In this document: positions 19,202-28,207 of the stretch, piece after piece | How positions within the stretch are numbered: the stretch's first letter is position 1 | Layout: every line of letters starts with the position of its first letter | NCBI RefSeq assembly: GCF_013372265.1 | Contig: NZ_CP054051.1 | Location: forward strand, 1,686,587 to 1,750,586 | Direction: 5' to 3' | Source of the DNA: Aliarcobacter cibarius | Lineage (GTDB): Bacteria; Campylobacterota; Campylobacteria; Campylobacterales; Arcobacteraceae | Length of the DNA: 64,000 nt | Notes under the pieces: model-generated | Told to the model about the DNA's origin: nothing | The model's database searches: none | Seen by the model: only the letters and a program-made list of their open reading frames with translations | Made by a program: the position numbers and the translations under genes

Positions 19202-19582
19202 TCATCCTAACTTATACAAATTTCTTGCATTTTGTATCTCTTGTTCTGTTGGTTTAACTCTAACAGATACATATCTTGTTGTCCCATCAGGATTTTTTGA
19301 TTTAAAAGCTGTCGCATTCACCCAATAATATCCACCATCTTTTGTTCTATTCTTTACTATACCTTTCCAAATCTTTCCCGCTTTTATTGTTTTCCAAAGA
19401 TCTTCAAATGCCCATGCTGGCATATCTTTATGTCTAACTATATTATGTTGATTCCCGACTAGTTCTTCCAATGTATATCCTGCAATTTTACAAAAATCAA
19501 AATTTGCAAATGTTATAACTCCATCTTCATTTGTTTGTGAAACTATTATAGTTCCCTTGTCTAAAAAAATCTCATTATTCAA
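19202..19582 (-). CDS. PAS-domain sensor, Aer/CetB-like
   Basis: A single PAS domain fills the protein (126 aa): ITFANFDFCKIAGYTLEELVGNQHNIVRHKDMPAWAF and KNRTKDGGYYWVNATAF are close to Aer and CetB, in which PAS binds FAD and senses redox state. It ends soon after the PAS core, without HAMP or signalling domain, so it must act through a partner; the MCP three bases downstream is the obvious one. FAD binding is inferred from family, not visible with certainty. Confidence 0.85.
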   Translation of the reverse strand: MNNEIFLDKGTIIVSQTNEDGVITFANFDFCKIAGYTLEELVGNQHNIVRHKDMPAWAFEDLWKTIKAGKIWKGIVKNRTKDGGYYWVNATAFKSKNPDGTTRYVSVRVKPTEQEIQNARNLYKLG

Positions 19583-19738
19583 TAAATTTCCCCTAATATA
19601 TTAAATTTTGCTACAATAACTTATATTAACTTAAACTAAATTTTAAATATAAGAAATAATAATTCGAGAGTCATTATTTTTTAAAGGTAAATGAAATTTT
19701 ACTTTTAATATAATCATCCTCTAAATAAAGGAGTTTCT

Positions 19739-21277
19739 ATGTTTTTTAAAACAAATAAAGAGGATGGACTTTTAAAAAAAGCTATAGATGACAACTATGC
19801 AATAATATACTTTAATCCCGATGGTAACATAATTAAAGCAAATAATAATTTCTTAAAAGCAATGGGCTATACTTTAGATGAAATTGTTACTAAACACCAC
19901 AGTATGTTTTGTGATGAGAAATTTAGTAATACAAAAGAGTATAAAGAAAGCTGGAAAAGATTAAGAGCTGGTGAAACTATAACAGCAGAGTTTCAAAGAG
20001 TAAAAAAAGATGGTGATTACATCTTTCTAAGAGCTTCTTATATGCCTATTTTCGAAAATGGTAAAGTTATTGAAATAATTAAACTTGCTCAAGATATTAC
20101 AAAAAATAGATTAAGAAATCTGCATTACATTGGACAAGTAAAAGCAATAAATAAATCAAATGCAGTTATTGAGTTTGATATGGAAGGAAAGATTTTAAAT
20201 GTAAATGATAACTTCTTAAGTTCCGTTGGCTATATGAAAGATGAAGTTATAGGGAAACATCACTCAATTTTTTGTGAAGAATCTTATAAAAACTCAAATG
20301 AATATAAAGAGTTTTGGAAAAAATTAAATCGTGGTGAATTTGATAGTGGAGAATACCTAAGAGTTGGTAAAAATGGTAAAAAAGTTTGGATACAAGCTAC
20401 TTATAACCCTATTTTAGATTTAGATGGTGATCCTTTTAGAGTAGTAAAATATGCTATAGATATAACTGATAAAAAAAACACTATGATTGAAATTGAAAAA
20501 GATATAAATGAGTTTAGCTCTTCTTTAAATAATCTTTCAATTGCCTCAACAAAGATGCTTGAAGAATCAAAATCTTCTATGCAAAATTCTCTTAGTGTTA
20601 CAAATTCAACTGAAGATTTAAATAATGTGATTCTAGATTTAAGTAAAAAAATTGATGATATGCTTCAATCTATTACATCTATTTCTCAAAATGCAGCAAA
20701 TAGCGAGAAAATTGCCTCAATAGCTAAAGAGCAATCAAAAGAGAGTGCAAAAGCAATGATTAAATTAAATGAAGAATCAACAAAAATTAGTGATACAATT
20801 AGTATTATTTCTCAAATTGCATTTCAAACAAATATATTATCTTTAAATGCAGCAGTTGAAGCAGCAACAGCTGGAGAAGCTGGAAAAGGATTTGCTGTTG
20901 TTGCACAAGAAGTAAGAAATTTAGCAACAAGATCAAATGAAGCAGCAAAAAATATAACTTCGGTAATTGAACTTATTCAATCCTTAGTAAAAGAATCTCT
21001 TAATTCTATTCATGGGATTGATGATACTATTGAAAAAATAAATAGTATGTCAAAGGATATTTCACAATCTATGGTTGAACAAAAAAACACTTCTTTTGAA
21101 CTTTCAAACAGTGCAAAACAAAGCTCTTATAATTTAAATGAAGTATCAAAAACAATGCAGAAAGTATCACTTTCAGCACAGGAAACGGAAAAAGAAGCAG
21201 AAATTACGAAAAACAGTTCAAATGAACTAATAAAAGTATCAAATAAATTAATAACTACTCTAAAAAATTTAAAATAA
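19739..21277 (+). CDS. Double-PAS methyl-accepting chemotaxis protein (BdlA-like)
   Basis: Two PAS domains in tandem, about residues 14-121 and 137-243, clearly duplicated: each has a GY..DE...KHHS motif with HHSMFC (53-58) and HHSIFC (174-179), then an xGEx linker and a late NPI/MPI strand. An MCP signalling domain follows (about 300-512), tip [35 protein letters not shown] region. No transmembrane segment. The layout matches BdlA of Pseudomonas aeruginosa, a soluble biofilm-dispersal sensor, and Aer2-type receptors. Role in taxis or dispersal is inferred. Good GGAG ribosome site; divergent from the PAS/MCP pair. Confidence 0.9.
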   Translation: MFFKTNKEDGLLKKAIDDNYAIIYFNPDGNIIKANNNFLKAMGYTLDEIVTKHHSMFCDEKFSNTKEYKESWKRLRAGETITAEFQRVKKDGDYIFLRASYMPIFENGKVIEIIKLAQDITKNRLRNLHYIGQVKAINKSNAVIEFDMEGKILNVNDNFLSSVGYMKDEVIGKHHSIFCEESYKNSNEYKEFWKKLNRGEFDSGEYLRVGKNGKKVWIQATYNPILDLDGDPFRVVKYAIDITDKKNTMIEIEKDINEFSSSLNNLSIASTKMLEESKSSMQNSLSVTNSTEDLNNVILDLSKKIDDMLQSITSISQNAANSEKIASIAKEQSKESAKAMIKLNEESTKISDTISIISQIAFQTNILSLNAAVEAATAGEAGKGFAVVAQEVRNLATRSNEAAKNITSVIELIQSLVKESLNSIHGIDDTIEKINSMSKDISQSMVEQKNTSFELSNSAKQSSYNLNEVSKTMQKVSLSAQETEKEAEITKNSSNELIKVSNKLITTLKNLK

Positions 21278-21290
21278 CATAATAAAAGAA

Positions 21291-21307
21291 TGTAGCAAAA
21301 TGCTACA
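21291..21307. terminator. Hairpin between the double-PAS MCP gene and cobA
   Basis: Perfect 7-base arms TGTAGCA / TGCTACA around AAA at the convergence of two genes; the cobA stop codon (TAG on minus) lies within the right arm. Confidence 0.6.
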
Positions 21308-22043
21308 CTTCTTCAAACCATTTCAAATCTTCTCTTAATTTAACAACTTCTCCAACAACAATCATTGCAGGAGTTGGTATACCATTTGATTTCTCTGTTA
21401 TATTTTCTAAAGTCCCAACAACAACTTTTTGCTCTTTTGTTGTACCTCTTGAGATAATTGCACAAGGTGTAGTAGATAATTTTCCTACTTCTATTAATTT
21501 ATCTGTAATTAATTTAATATTATGAATACTCATCAGAAAAACTATTGTTTCATCTGTAACAAAACTTTGCCAATTTATTTGAGAATCTTTTTTATTAGGA
21601 TCTTCATGTCCAGTTACAACTCTAAAAGACGTAGTATACCCTCTATTTGTAACAGGTATTCCAGCATATGCTGGAACGCTAATACTTGAAGTAATACCAG
21701 GAATTATTTCAAATTTTATTCCTTTTTCTTTTAGATATAAAGCTTCTTCTCCACCTCTACCAAAAACAAAAGGATCTCCACCTTTTAATCTTACAATAAC
21801 CTCATATTTCAAAGCAGCTTGATAAATTATCTCATTTATCTCTTCTTGTGGCATTAGATGTTTTGCATACTCTTTTCCTACAAAAATAAACTCACACCCT
21901 TCTTTTGCCATTTTAAGTATTTCTGGATTTACTAATTTATCGTAAATTATTACATCAGCCTCTTTTACAACTCTAGCTGATTTCAAAGTCATAAGCTCAA
22001 TATCACCTGGGCCTGCACCTGCTAAATACACTTTTTTTGTCAT
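21303..22043 (-). CDS. cobA: Uroporphyrinogen-III C-methyltransferase (SUMT)
   Basis: Methylates uroporphyrinogen III twice with SAM to give precorrin-2, the branch point to siroheme and cobalamin. Signatures: VYLAGAGPGDIELMTLKSARV at the N-terminus, RLKGGDPFVFGRGGEE, and VPAYAGIPVTNRG. 246 aa is the length of a stand-alone SUMT, without the CysG dehydrogenase part; that activity is encoded separately at 38706-39281. It is last in a bamD-lon-rhomboid-cobA series on minus, one base after the rhomboid gene, so it is probably expressed with protein-quality-control genes. Confidence 0.95.
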   Translation of the reverse strand: MTKKVYLAGAGPGDIELMTLKSARVVKEADVIIYDKLVNPEILKMAKEGCEFIFVGKEYAKHLMPQEEINEIIYQAALKYEVIVRLKGGDPFVFGRGGEEALYLKEKGIKFEIIPGITSSISVPAYAGIPVTNRGYTTSFRVVTGHEDPNKKDSQINWQSFVTDETIVFLMSIHNIKLITDKLIEVGKLSTTPCAIISRGTTKEQKVVVGTLENITEKSNGIPTPAMIVVGEVVKLREDLKWFEEV

Positions 22044-22044
22044 T

Positions 22045-22608
22045 TTATCTTTTTAATCTACTTTGTAAAATCTGTTTATGAATTATTGCATAAATAAATC
22101 CAACAAAAAGACCTATAAAATGCGCATACCAAGCTATTGGAAGTCCAATTAGAAGTGGAGCAACTGATATAAGTAAAATCCAAGTGATGATTCCACTTCT
22201 TTGAGATTTATCAAAATAAGCAACATAACCCAAAATTGCAGAAATTGCTCCACTTGCACCTACTAAATTTACTCTAACATCAACATAAAAAATATATAAG
22301 AAGGATAACAAAGAAGTTAAAATTCCAGTTACTAAATACAAAATTACAAAACTTTTAGCACCTCTTGCTTTTTCGATTAAGTTCCCAAATTGCCATAAAA
22401 CAAACATATTCATACCAAGATGAGCAATTCCTCCATGAGAAAAAATAGTAGTTATTGGTTGCCAAAAAAATCCACCAACCAAAAAATATAAATTTAATCC
22501 CATAAAAAGTGATCCCTGCTCAATGTTTATTTGAACAATATAAGCTATTACTGTAATAAATATTATAATATTTGTAGCAGTAAAATCACTTTTTGAGAAT
22601 TTAAGCAT
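22045..22608 (-). CDS. Rhomboid-family intramembrane serine protease
   Basis: Six hydrophobic helices in 187 aa, the minimal GlpG core. Catalytic serine S119 is in GASGA, catalytic histidine H163 in WYAHFIG, and the HxxxN element (H63, N67) in AHLGMNMF. The family cleaves membrane-protein substrates within the bilayer; substrates here are unknown. Its ATG shares one base with the lon stop codon (TAATG), implying coupled translation with Lon. Confidence 0.93.
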   Translation of the reverse strand: MLKFSKSDFTATNIIIFITVIAYIVQINIEQGSLFMGLNLYFLVGGFFWQPITTIFSHGGIAHLGMNMFVLWQFGNLIEKARGAKSFVILYLVTGILTSLLSFLYIFYVDVRVNLVGASGAISAILGYVAYFDKSQRSGIITWILLISVAPLLIGLPIAWYAHFIGLFVGFIYAIIHKQILQSRLKR

Positions 22609-25025
22609 TAGATTAATGCCTCATTTAATACATCGTCTATCGTATCTACAGCTTTTATTGTAAGAGCATCTTTTACCTCTTGAGGTACATCATATAAATC
22701 TCTTTCAAAATTCTTTCTTGGAATTAAAACTTTTGTCATTTTTGCTTTAAATGCAGCTATTAATTTTTCTTTTAATCCTCCAATAGGAAGAACTTTTCCA
22801 CTTAAAGTAAGCTCACCTGTCATAGCAATATCTGCTTTAATCTTTCTATTGCTTAGTACTGAAGCTATCGCTAACGCCATAGTAATTCCTGCACTTGGTC
22901 CATCTTTTGGAGTTGCACCAGCTGGAACATGAAGATGAATATCATATCTTTTATATATTTCACTAATATCAAGTTTTGTATTTTCTTCTTGTTCTTTAAA
23001 AGTTTTAGGAATTAATTTCTCATCAATTTTTAATGAACATTCATCTATTAAAAGTTTTACAACAGAATAAGAGATACTTGATGACTCTTTCATAACATCA
23101 CCTAAGCTTCCTGTTACTTTTAAATCACCTTTTCCTTTTAATTTAATAGCTTCAATTTTTAATATATCTCCACCAACAGATGTCCAAGCAAGACCGTTTG
23201 AAATCCCTACAAAATTCTCTTTATCTGCAGGATCAATTTCAAAAATAGGATTATCAAGATAAGTTTTTAAATCTTTAACTCCTATTGATACTTTTGTAAC
23301 ATTTTCATCTGATAAAATTTGTTTAACAACTTTTCTAAATAATTTTGAGAAAACTCTTCTTAAATTTCTAACTCCTGCTTCTCTTGTATATTTAGAAATT
23401 ATTGTTTCAATTGTTGCTTTATTTATGCTAACTTCATTTTTTGAAAGACCATGTTTTTCCAATTCTTGAGGGATTAAGTAGTCTTTTGCAATATGATATT
23501 TTTCATTTGGTGTATAAGAGCTTATCTCTATAAATTCCATTCTATCTCTTAAAGGAGCTGGAATATTTCTTATATCATTTGCTGTTGATACAAAAATTAC
23601 TTGTGACAAATCAATAGGAAAATTTAAATATAAATCTCTAAATTCATGATTTTGCTCAGGATCTAAAACTTCAAGCATAACAGCAGTAGGGTCACCTCTA
23701 TGACTAGTTCCTAGTTTATCAATCTCATCTAAAACCATAACTGGATTCATTTTTTTTGCATCAATAAGACCTTTAACCAATCTTCCAGGCATTGCTCCCA
23801 CATAAGTTCTTCTATGCCCTCTAAGCTCATTTACATCTTCCATTCCACCAAGAGCAATTCTAACAAGTGGTCTTTTTAAAGCTTCAGAAATAGAGTTTGC
23901 TAAAGAAGTTTTACCAACACCTGGAGGTCCTACAAAACATAAAACTGTACCTTTCGATTTTAAATCTTCAATTTTTCTTTGTTCTAATAACTGTTTTACT
24001 GCAAAATATTCAGCAATTCTCTCTTTAGCTTTTTCTAGAGAATAGTGATCTTTATTTAACTGTTTTTCAACGCTTGAAACTGAAATCTTCTCATTTGAAT
24101 ATTCGCCAAAAGGTATATCTAAAACCAATTCAACATAAGTTTGTAAAAGTGAAGCATCTGGAGAATCTGGATTCATACGACTTAATTTTTCAATTTGTCT
24201 TTTTGTCTCTTTATAAGCATCTTTTCCCATAAAAGTTTTTTTTGCTTTTAATTTTTTCTTATAAGATTTTATCTCTTCTTCTTTTTGATTATCAACACCT
24301 AGCTCTTTTTGTAAAGCTTTGATTTGTTCTTTTAAGAAATAATCTTTATGAGTTTTTTCTATTTTTGAATTAACTTTTTGAGTTATCTCTTTTTGAATTT
24401 TATAAGATTCAATCTCTTTATTAATAACTTCAATAATATCTAAAAGTCTTTGTTCTAAATTTGTTTGTGAAAATAACTTAAATGCTTCATCTTTTTTAAG
24501 ATTTAAAACTGAAGAAATTAAATCTGCAACTCTTGAAGCATCATCGTTTTCTTCAAGAGTTTTTATTAAATCAACTGGAAATTTACTATTTAATCTTGAT
24601 AATTTTTTAACACTTTCAATTACAACTTCAACTAATGATTTAATAGCTTCATTTGAGAATGGTTCATTTTCTATTTTTTCAACTGCAGCAAAAAGTGGTC
24701 TTGATTCATTAAAATCAATAATTTTCCCTTTTGCCAATCCTTGAAAAAGTACTTTTATTTTACCATCAGGTAAAGATACTTTTCTCATAATATTTCCAAT
24801 AACTCCAATATCGTAAAAAGAATCTTTTTCTCTATTTTTTTCATTTGCAGTTTTTGAAACTGAAACAATTACAAGTTTATTAAACTCTATTGCATTTTCA
24901 ACTGCTTTAATATTTTGCTCATCGCTTAAAAAAATTGGAGCTATCATAAAAGGATATAGAAATAATTCATCTTCTATAATTAATGGTATTGTTTGTGGAA
25001 AATCTTCATAATTTTCTAATTGCAT
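22608..25025 (-). CDS. lon: ATP-dependent protease La (Lon)
   Basis: Cytoplasmic AAA+ protease that degrades damaged and regulatory proteins. N-terminal substrate domain (about 10-200), coiled coil to about 290, AAA+ module with Walker A GPPGVGKT at 366-373 and Walker B VMVLDEIDK, and protease domain with catalytic serine S711 (KDGPSAG) and lysine K754 (GGLKEK). 805 aa is standard for this phylum. Between bamD (55 bases upstream) and the rhomboid gene (1-base overlap). Confidence 0.98.
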   Translation of the reverse strand: MQLENYEDFPQTIPLIIEDELFLYPFMIAPIFLSDEQNIKAVENAIEFNKLVIVSVSKTANEKNREKDSFYDIGVIGNIMRKVSLPDGKIKVLFQGLAKGKIIDFNESRPLFAAVEKIENEPFSNEAIKSLVEVVIESVKKLSRLNSKFPVDLIKTLEENDDASRVADLISSVLNLKKDEAFKLFSQTNLEQRLLDIIEVINKEIESYKIQKEITQKVNSKIEKTHKDYFLKEQIKALQKELGVDNQKEEEIKSYKKKLKAKKTFMGKDAYKETKRQIEKLSRMNPDSPDASLLQTYVELVLDIPFGEYSNEKISVSSVEKQLNKDHYSLEKAKERIAEYFAVKQLLEQRKIEDLKSKGTVLCFVGPPGVGKTSLANSISEALKRPLVRIALGGMEDVNELRGHRRTYVGAMPGRLVKGLIDAKKMNPVMVLDEIDKLGTSHRGDPTAVMLEVLDPEQNHEFRDLYLNFPIDLSQVIFVSTANDIRNIPAPLRDRMEFIEISSYTPNEKYHIAKDYLIPQELEKHGLSKNEVSINKATIETIISKYTREAGVRNLRRVFSKLFRKVVKQILSDENVTKVSIGVKDLKTYLDNPIFEIDPADKENFVGISNGLAWTSVGGDILKIEAIKLKGKGDLKVTGSLGDVMKESSSISYSVVKLLIDECSLKIDEKLIPKTFKEQEENTKLDISEIYKRYDIHLHVPAGATPKDGPSAGITMALAIASVLSNRKIKADIAMTGELTLSGKVLPIGGLKEKLIAAFKAKMTKVLIPRKNFERDLYDVPQEVKDALTIKAVDTIDDVLNEALI

Positions 25026-25080
25026 ATTTTATTAACTCCTAAAAAGTATTCATATTTCTTAAATTAAAATGTATAAATTT

Positions 25081-25734
25081 TTATTCAAATAATGATCTAT
25101 AAAATGGTACATCTACCATTTGTATTTCTTTTTCATCAACCCAAGATTCTTCTACTTTTTGTTGATAAACTTTTGCTGCTTCTGGTTTTCCTCTTCTATC
25201 ATAAAGCTGTGAAATTTCTTTATCAATTGAAGCTTTTGCCATATAAATTCTTGCATTAATTGTATCTACTAAAGGCATGTATGGTGAATTTTTATATTTG
25301 TTTTTAAATTCTTCAATTTGAACAATAGTATCATCTAAAAGTTGTTGATTTCTATGTTGATTTTTGAATCCCATAAAATTTGCTTTTATTTTTAGATATC
25401 TTACATAATCAATGTCTTTACTCAAACTAAATCTTTTAATATACTCATCTAAGTAGAAATTTGCTAAAGCATACTCTTCTTCATCCATGTGTGCATTTAC
25501 TAAAATTAAAAGTGCTGTTGGAATATATGGTGAGTTTCTATGCTCACTTTCAAGTGATGTATAGGTATCATCTGCCTCATCTAAATCATTCATTCCAATT
25601 TGTTGCATCATTTTATTATACCAATATAGTGCCGGTTTATTGTACTCTTGTTCACTCTTTGAAGAACAAGCACTAAATACAAATATTGCACAAACTGCCA
25701 ATAATAAATTTTTAAACTTAAGATTTCTTACCAT
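25081..25734 (-). CDS. bamD: Outer-membrane assembly lipoprotein BamD
   Basis: Lipoprotein of the BAM complex that inserts beta-barrels into the outer membrane. Signal peptide with lipobox FSAC, acylated cysteine C23. The mature part is helical with TPR-like repeats: YNKMMQQIGMNDLDEAD, then SPYIPTALLILVNAHMDEEEYALANFYLDEYIKRF and later FKNKYKNSPYMPLVDTI. 217 aa is within the family range. It heads the lon operon on minus. Confidence 0.92.
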   Translation of the reverse strand: MVRNLKFKNLLLAVCAIFVFSACSSKSEQEYNKPALYWYNKMMQQIGMNDLDEADDTYTSLESEHRNSPYIPTALLILVNAHMDEEEYALANFYLDEYIKRFSLSKDIDYVRYLKIKANFMGFKNQHRNQQLLDDTIVQIEEFKNKYKNSPYMPLVDTINARIYMAKASIDKEISQLYDRRGKPEAAKVYQQKVEESWVDEKEIQMVDVPFYRSLFE

Positions 25735-25812
25735 TATTTCATCCTTATTTTGTATAAAAGCATTATATTATCGAAAAATTACTTTATCGAAAGATTATTC
25801 TATAATTTTTGA

Positions 25813-25818
25813 TATAAT
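25813..25818 (+). promoter_or_regulatory. -10 element for the proC-pseudopilin operon
   Basis: TATAAT preceded by GA, 25 bases before the proC ATG, with a second TATAAT at 25801-25806. GAGG provides the ribosome site. Confidence 0.45.
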
Positions 25819-25843
25819 TAAAAAAATTTAACTGAGGTATATT

Positions 25844-26608
25844 ATGAAACTAACAATTATTGGAAATGGTGTTATGGCACAATCTTTAGCCATGGGATTA
25901 ATAAAAAGCTATGAAGTAGAAATGATAGGAAGGGACATAAATAAATTAAAAGCCATAAAAGAAAAGATGCCTCAAATTGAGATAAAACAACTAGAAGATA
26001 AAGAGGATATAAATGGGAAAAACATAATTTTTTGTGTAAAACCTTTTGCTCTTGAAAGCGTATCTGTTAGACTTGTTGGAACTGCAAATATTTTGATATC
26101 TATACTAGCTGGAACTAGATTGGATTATTTAAGAAAACAAGTAAAAGCAAAAAATTATGTAAGGGCTATGCCAAATATTGCTGCTAGTGTACTACAATCT
26201 ATGACAACAGTTACAGGAGATTTAGAATCAAAAGATATCGCTATGAAAATATTTGCAACAATTGGACAATCTGTTTGGGTTCATACAGAATATCAACTAG
26301 ATATAGCTACAGCTGTTGCTGGAAGCGGGCCTGCTTTTTTAGCTTTAGTTGCTGAAGCTTTAGCTGATGGTGCGGTTAAAGCTGGATTAGATAGACATTT
26401 AAGTACTCAATTAGTTCAGGGATTATTTGTAGGAACTGCTTCATTACTAAAACACTCTCATCCATCATTTATAAAAGATTCTGTTATGAGTCCAGGTGGA
26501 ACAACAGCTTCTGGCTATTCTAAACTTGAAGAGTGTGGTGTTAGAAATGCTATGATATCAGCTGTTAATGAAGCTTATAACAAAGCTTGTGAACTTGCAA
26601 AAAAATAG
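25844..26608 (+). CDS. proC: Pyrroline-5-carboxylate reductase
   Basis: NAD(P)H-dependent last step of proline synthesis. N-terminal Rossmann motif GNGVMAQSLAMGL, mid-domain VRAMPNIAAS, and the C-terminal signature SPGGTTASGYSKLEECGVRNAM. 254 aa is at the short end of the family. Its end overlaps the first pseudopilin gene, so proline synthesis and the pseudopilins share a transcript; ProB, the first proline enzyme, is at 58.9 kb. Confidence 0.96.
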   Translation: MKLTIIGNGVMAQSLAMGLIKSYEVEMIGRDINKLKAIKEKMPQIEIKQLEDKEDINGKNIIFCVKPFALESVSVRLVGTANILISILAGTRLDYLRKQVKAKNYVRAMPNIAASVLQSMTTVTGDLESKDIAMKIFATIGQSVWVHTEYQLDIATAVAGSGPAFLALVAEALADGAVKAGLDRHLSTQLVQGLFVGTASLLKHSHPSFIKDSVMSPGGTTASGYSKLEECGVRNAMISAVNEAYNKACELAKK

Positions 26609-26882
26609 TTTTACTTTAATTGAAACATTAATTAGCATAACTATTTTATCAGTTGTCGTGACTATATTTAATAAAATTAGTCACGATAATTTACGTGAAG
26701 ATATATCCTATAATCTACTAAATGATTTGGAAAATATATTTGCTACAAAGAGTTACTCAAATTTACAAAAATCTTCTAAAACTATAAATATAATAAAAAA
26801 TGAGACTTTAACAGAAAATTTAAATGTAAATGTTTACTCTTACAAAGATGAAAATATTTTTATTTTTAAATATGAAAAATAG
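26595..26882 (+). CDS. Small pseudopilin-like protein 1 (type II secretion / transformation type)
   Basis: Short protein with a prepilin-type N-terminus: positive leader, then FTLIETLISITILSVVV, the hydrophobic helix with the conserved glutamate at +5. The residue before the phenylalanine is serine, not the usual glycine. I prefer the TTG at 26595 (leader MQKNS), inside the proC end; upstream ATG 26568 or GTG 26589 would give a longer leader. The rest (about 75 residues) is polar and unrecognised. In C. jejuni I recall that the gene after proC is ctsT, a transformation protein with pseudopilin features, so a DNA-uptake role is the best inference. Confidence 0.7.
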   Translation: MQKNSFTLIETLISITILSVVVTIFNKISHDNLREDISYNLLNDLENIFATKSYSNLQKSSKTINIIKNETLTENLNVNVYSYKDENIFIFKYEK

Positions 26883-27213
26883 TTTTTCCTTATTTGAATT
26901 ACTTTTAACTTTAATTATTTCATCAACTATTATTATATTTTCAAGTAAATATCTAAAAGAGATTTATTTAGAAAATCAAAATATTCAAAATATAGAAATA
27001 TCAAAAATCGATTTAAGAAGTACAAAAATATTTCTTGAAAAAAATATAAAAGATTTAGATAAGTTAACATTCACAAACAATAACTTATACTTTAAGAATT
27101 ATATTTTGTTAGAAAAAGTAAATGAATTTAAATTAATAAAAAACTCTGATCATATTGAGATATTTATAAACTATGATAATAAAATAACTCAAATATGGAA
27201 AATCGTTTTATGA
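26872..27213 (+). CDS. Small pseudopilin-like protein 2
   Basis: Starts MKNSFSLFELLLTLIISSTIII, again a short basic leader ending in serine, then a hydrophobic helix with glutamate at +5. The ATG at 26872 lies inside the previous gene (11-base overlap). A longer frame from 26830 would add 14 residues without pilin character. The remainder (about 90 residues) is rich in K, N, I and D and resembles no family I know; it may be a minor pseudopilin. Confidence 0.7.
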   Translation: MKNSFSLFELLLTLIISSTIIIFSSKYLKEIYLENQNIQNIEISKIDLRSTKIFLEKNIKDLDKLTFTNNNLYFKNYILLEKVNEFKLIKNSDHIEIFINYDNKITQIWKIVL

Positions 27214-27530
27214 AAAAAGCATATACACTTCTTCTTACTATTTTGCTACTTACAATTTTTAGTTTTCTTTCTATTCAAATTTTACAAACAAAAGCAATAA
27301 AAAGTGAAAATATAAAAAATCAATTTTTGTATATTCAAGCAAAAAACCATCTAATTTTTCTAGAAGAATATGTTAAAAGTATAGATTTAAAAGATATTGA
27401 ATCAATAAAAATAGAAGATAATTTGTTTGATATAAAAGCTATTAAATCAAAAGATTTAAAGCATATAAATTTATATGTAAAATCTTTTGATTACAATGTT
27501 AGAGTTACTAAAATTATTAATATAGAATAG
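27210..27530 (+). CDS. Small pseudopilin-like protein 3
   Basis: Begins MKKAYTLLLTILLLTIFSFLSIQIL: basic residues, then a long hydrophobic helix starting with an aromatic residue after alanine. There is no glutamate at +5, as in GspK/PilX-like minor pseudopilins. Its ATG overlaps the previous stop as ATGA, so translation is coupled. The 75-residue tail is charged and unrecognised. It ends two bases before the convergent rdgB. Confidence 0.6.
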   Translation: MKKAYTLLLTILLLTIFSFLSIQILQTKAIKSENIKNQFLYIQAKNHLIFLEEYVKSIDLKDIESIKIEDNLFDIKAIKSKDLKHINLYVKSFDYNVRVTKIINIE

Positions 27531-27532
27531 AT

Positions 27533-28132
27533 TTATAAAATAACGTCTAAAACTTTTTTTGCTAATTTCAAGGCTCTATTTCTGTGAGAAAACTCTTGTT
27601 TAACTTCAAAATCAAGTTCTCCTAAAGTTTTAGAAAATCCTTTTGGAATAAACATAGGATCATACCCAAAACCATTTGTTCCCAACTCTTTATTTATAAC
27701 ATCTCCATACATAAAACCATGTACACTATAAACTTCATTTTTATAAACAATAGCTATACATGCTGTGTAAAAAGCTGGTGTAATTTCTAAATTCAATCTA
27801 TTTAGTTCTTGAATTAATTTTTGATTATTATCTTTATCCGTAGCATTTATTCCCGCATATCTAGCAGAATAAACTCCTGGTTCATTATTTAGAACTGGAA
27901 CACTAATTCCAGAATCATCAGAAATTACAACACAATCTTTTATTCCTTTTTTTTCTAATTCATCAAAAATTGTTTGCGCCTTTTTTATTGCATTACCTTT
28001 AAAACTATCTTTATCCTCTTCAATTTCTAATTTTCCTAAAATTTCACTAAAAGCAACTACCTCATCGTTTGGTAAAAGTTTTTTAAATTCTTTGATTTTT
28101 CCTTGATTTGCACTAGCTATTACTATCTTCAA
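27533..28132 (-). CDS. rdgB: dITP/XTP pyrophosphatase (RdgB/HAM1)
   Basis: Removes deaminated purine triphosphates from the nucleotide pool. N-terminal SANQGKIKEFKKLL, central ISDDSGISVPVLNNEPGVYSARYAG and C-terminal SHRNRALK are the HAM1 signatures. 199 aa is standard. Single gene; divergent from the MFS gene across a gap containing two TATAAT elements on plus. Confidence 0.95.
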   Translation of the reverse strand: MKIVIASANQGKIKEFKKLLPNDEVVAFSEILGKLEIEEDKDSFKGNAIKKAQTIFDELEKKGIKDCVVISDDSGISVPVLNNEPGVYSARYAGINATDKDNNQKLIQELNRLNLEITPAFYTACIAIVYKNEVYSVHGFMYGDVINKELGTNGFGYDPMFIPKGFSKTLGELDFEVKQEFSHRNRALKLAKKVLDVIL

Positions 28133-28207
28133 ATTTTGCCTTTATATTAATGTTATTGATTTTCCTATATAATCCTTATAAAAATTATAATATATTTAGG
28201 ATTATGT

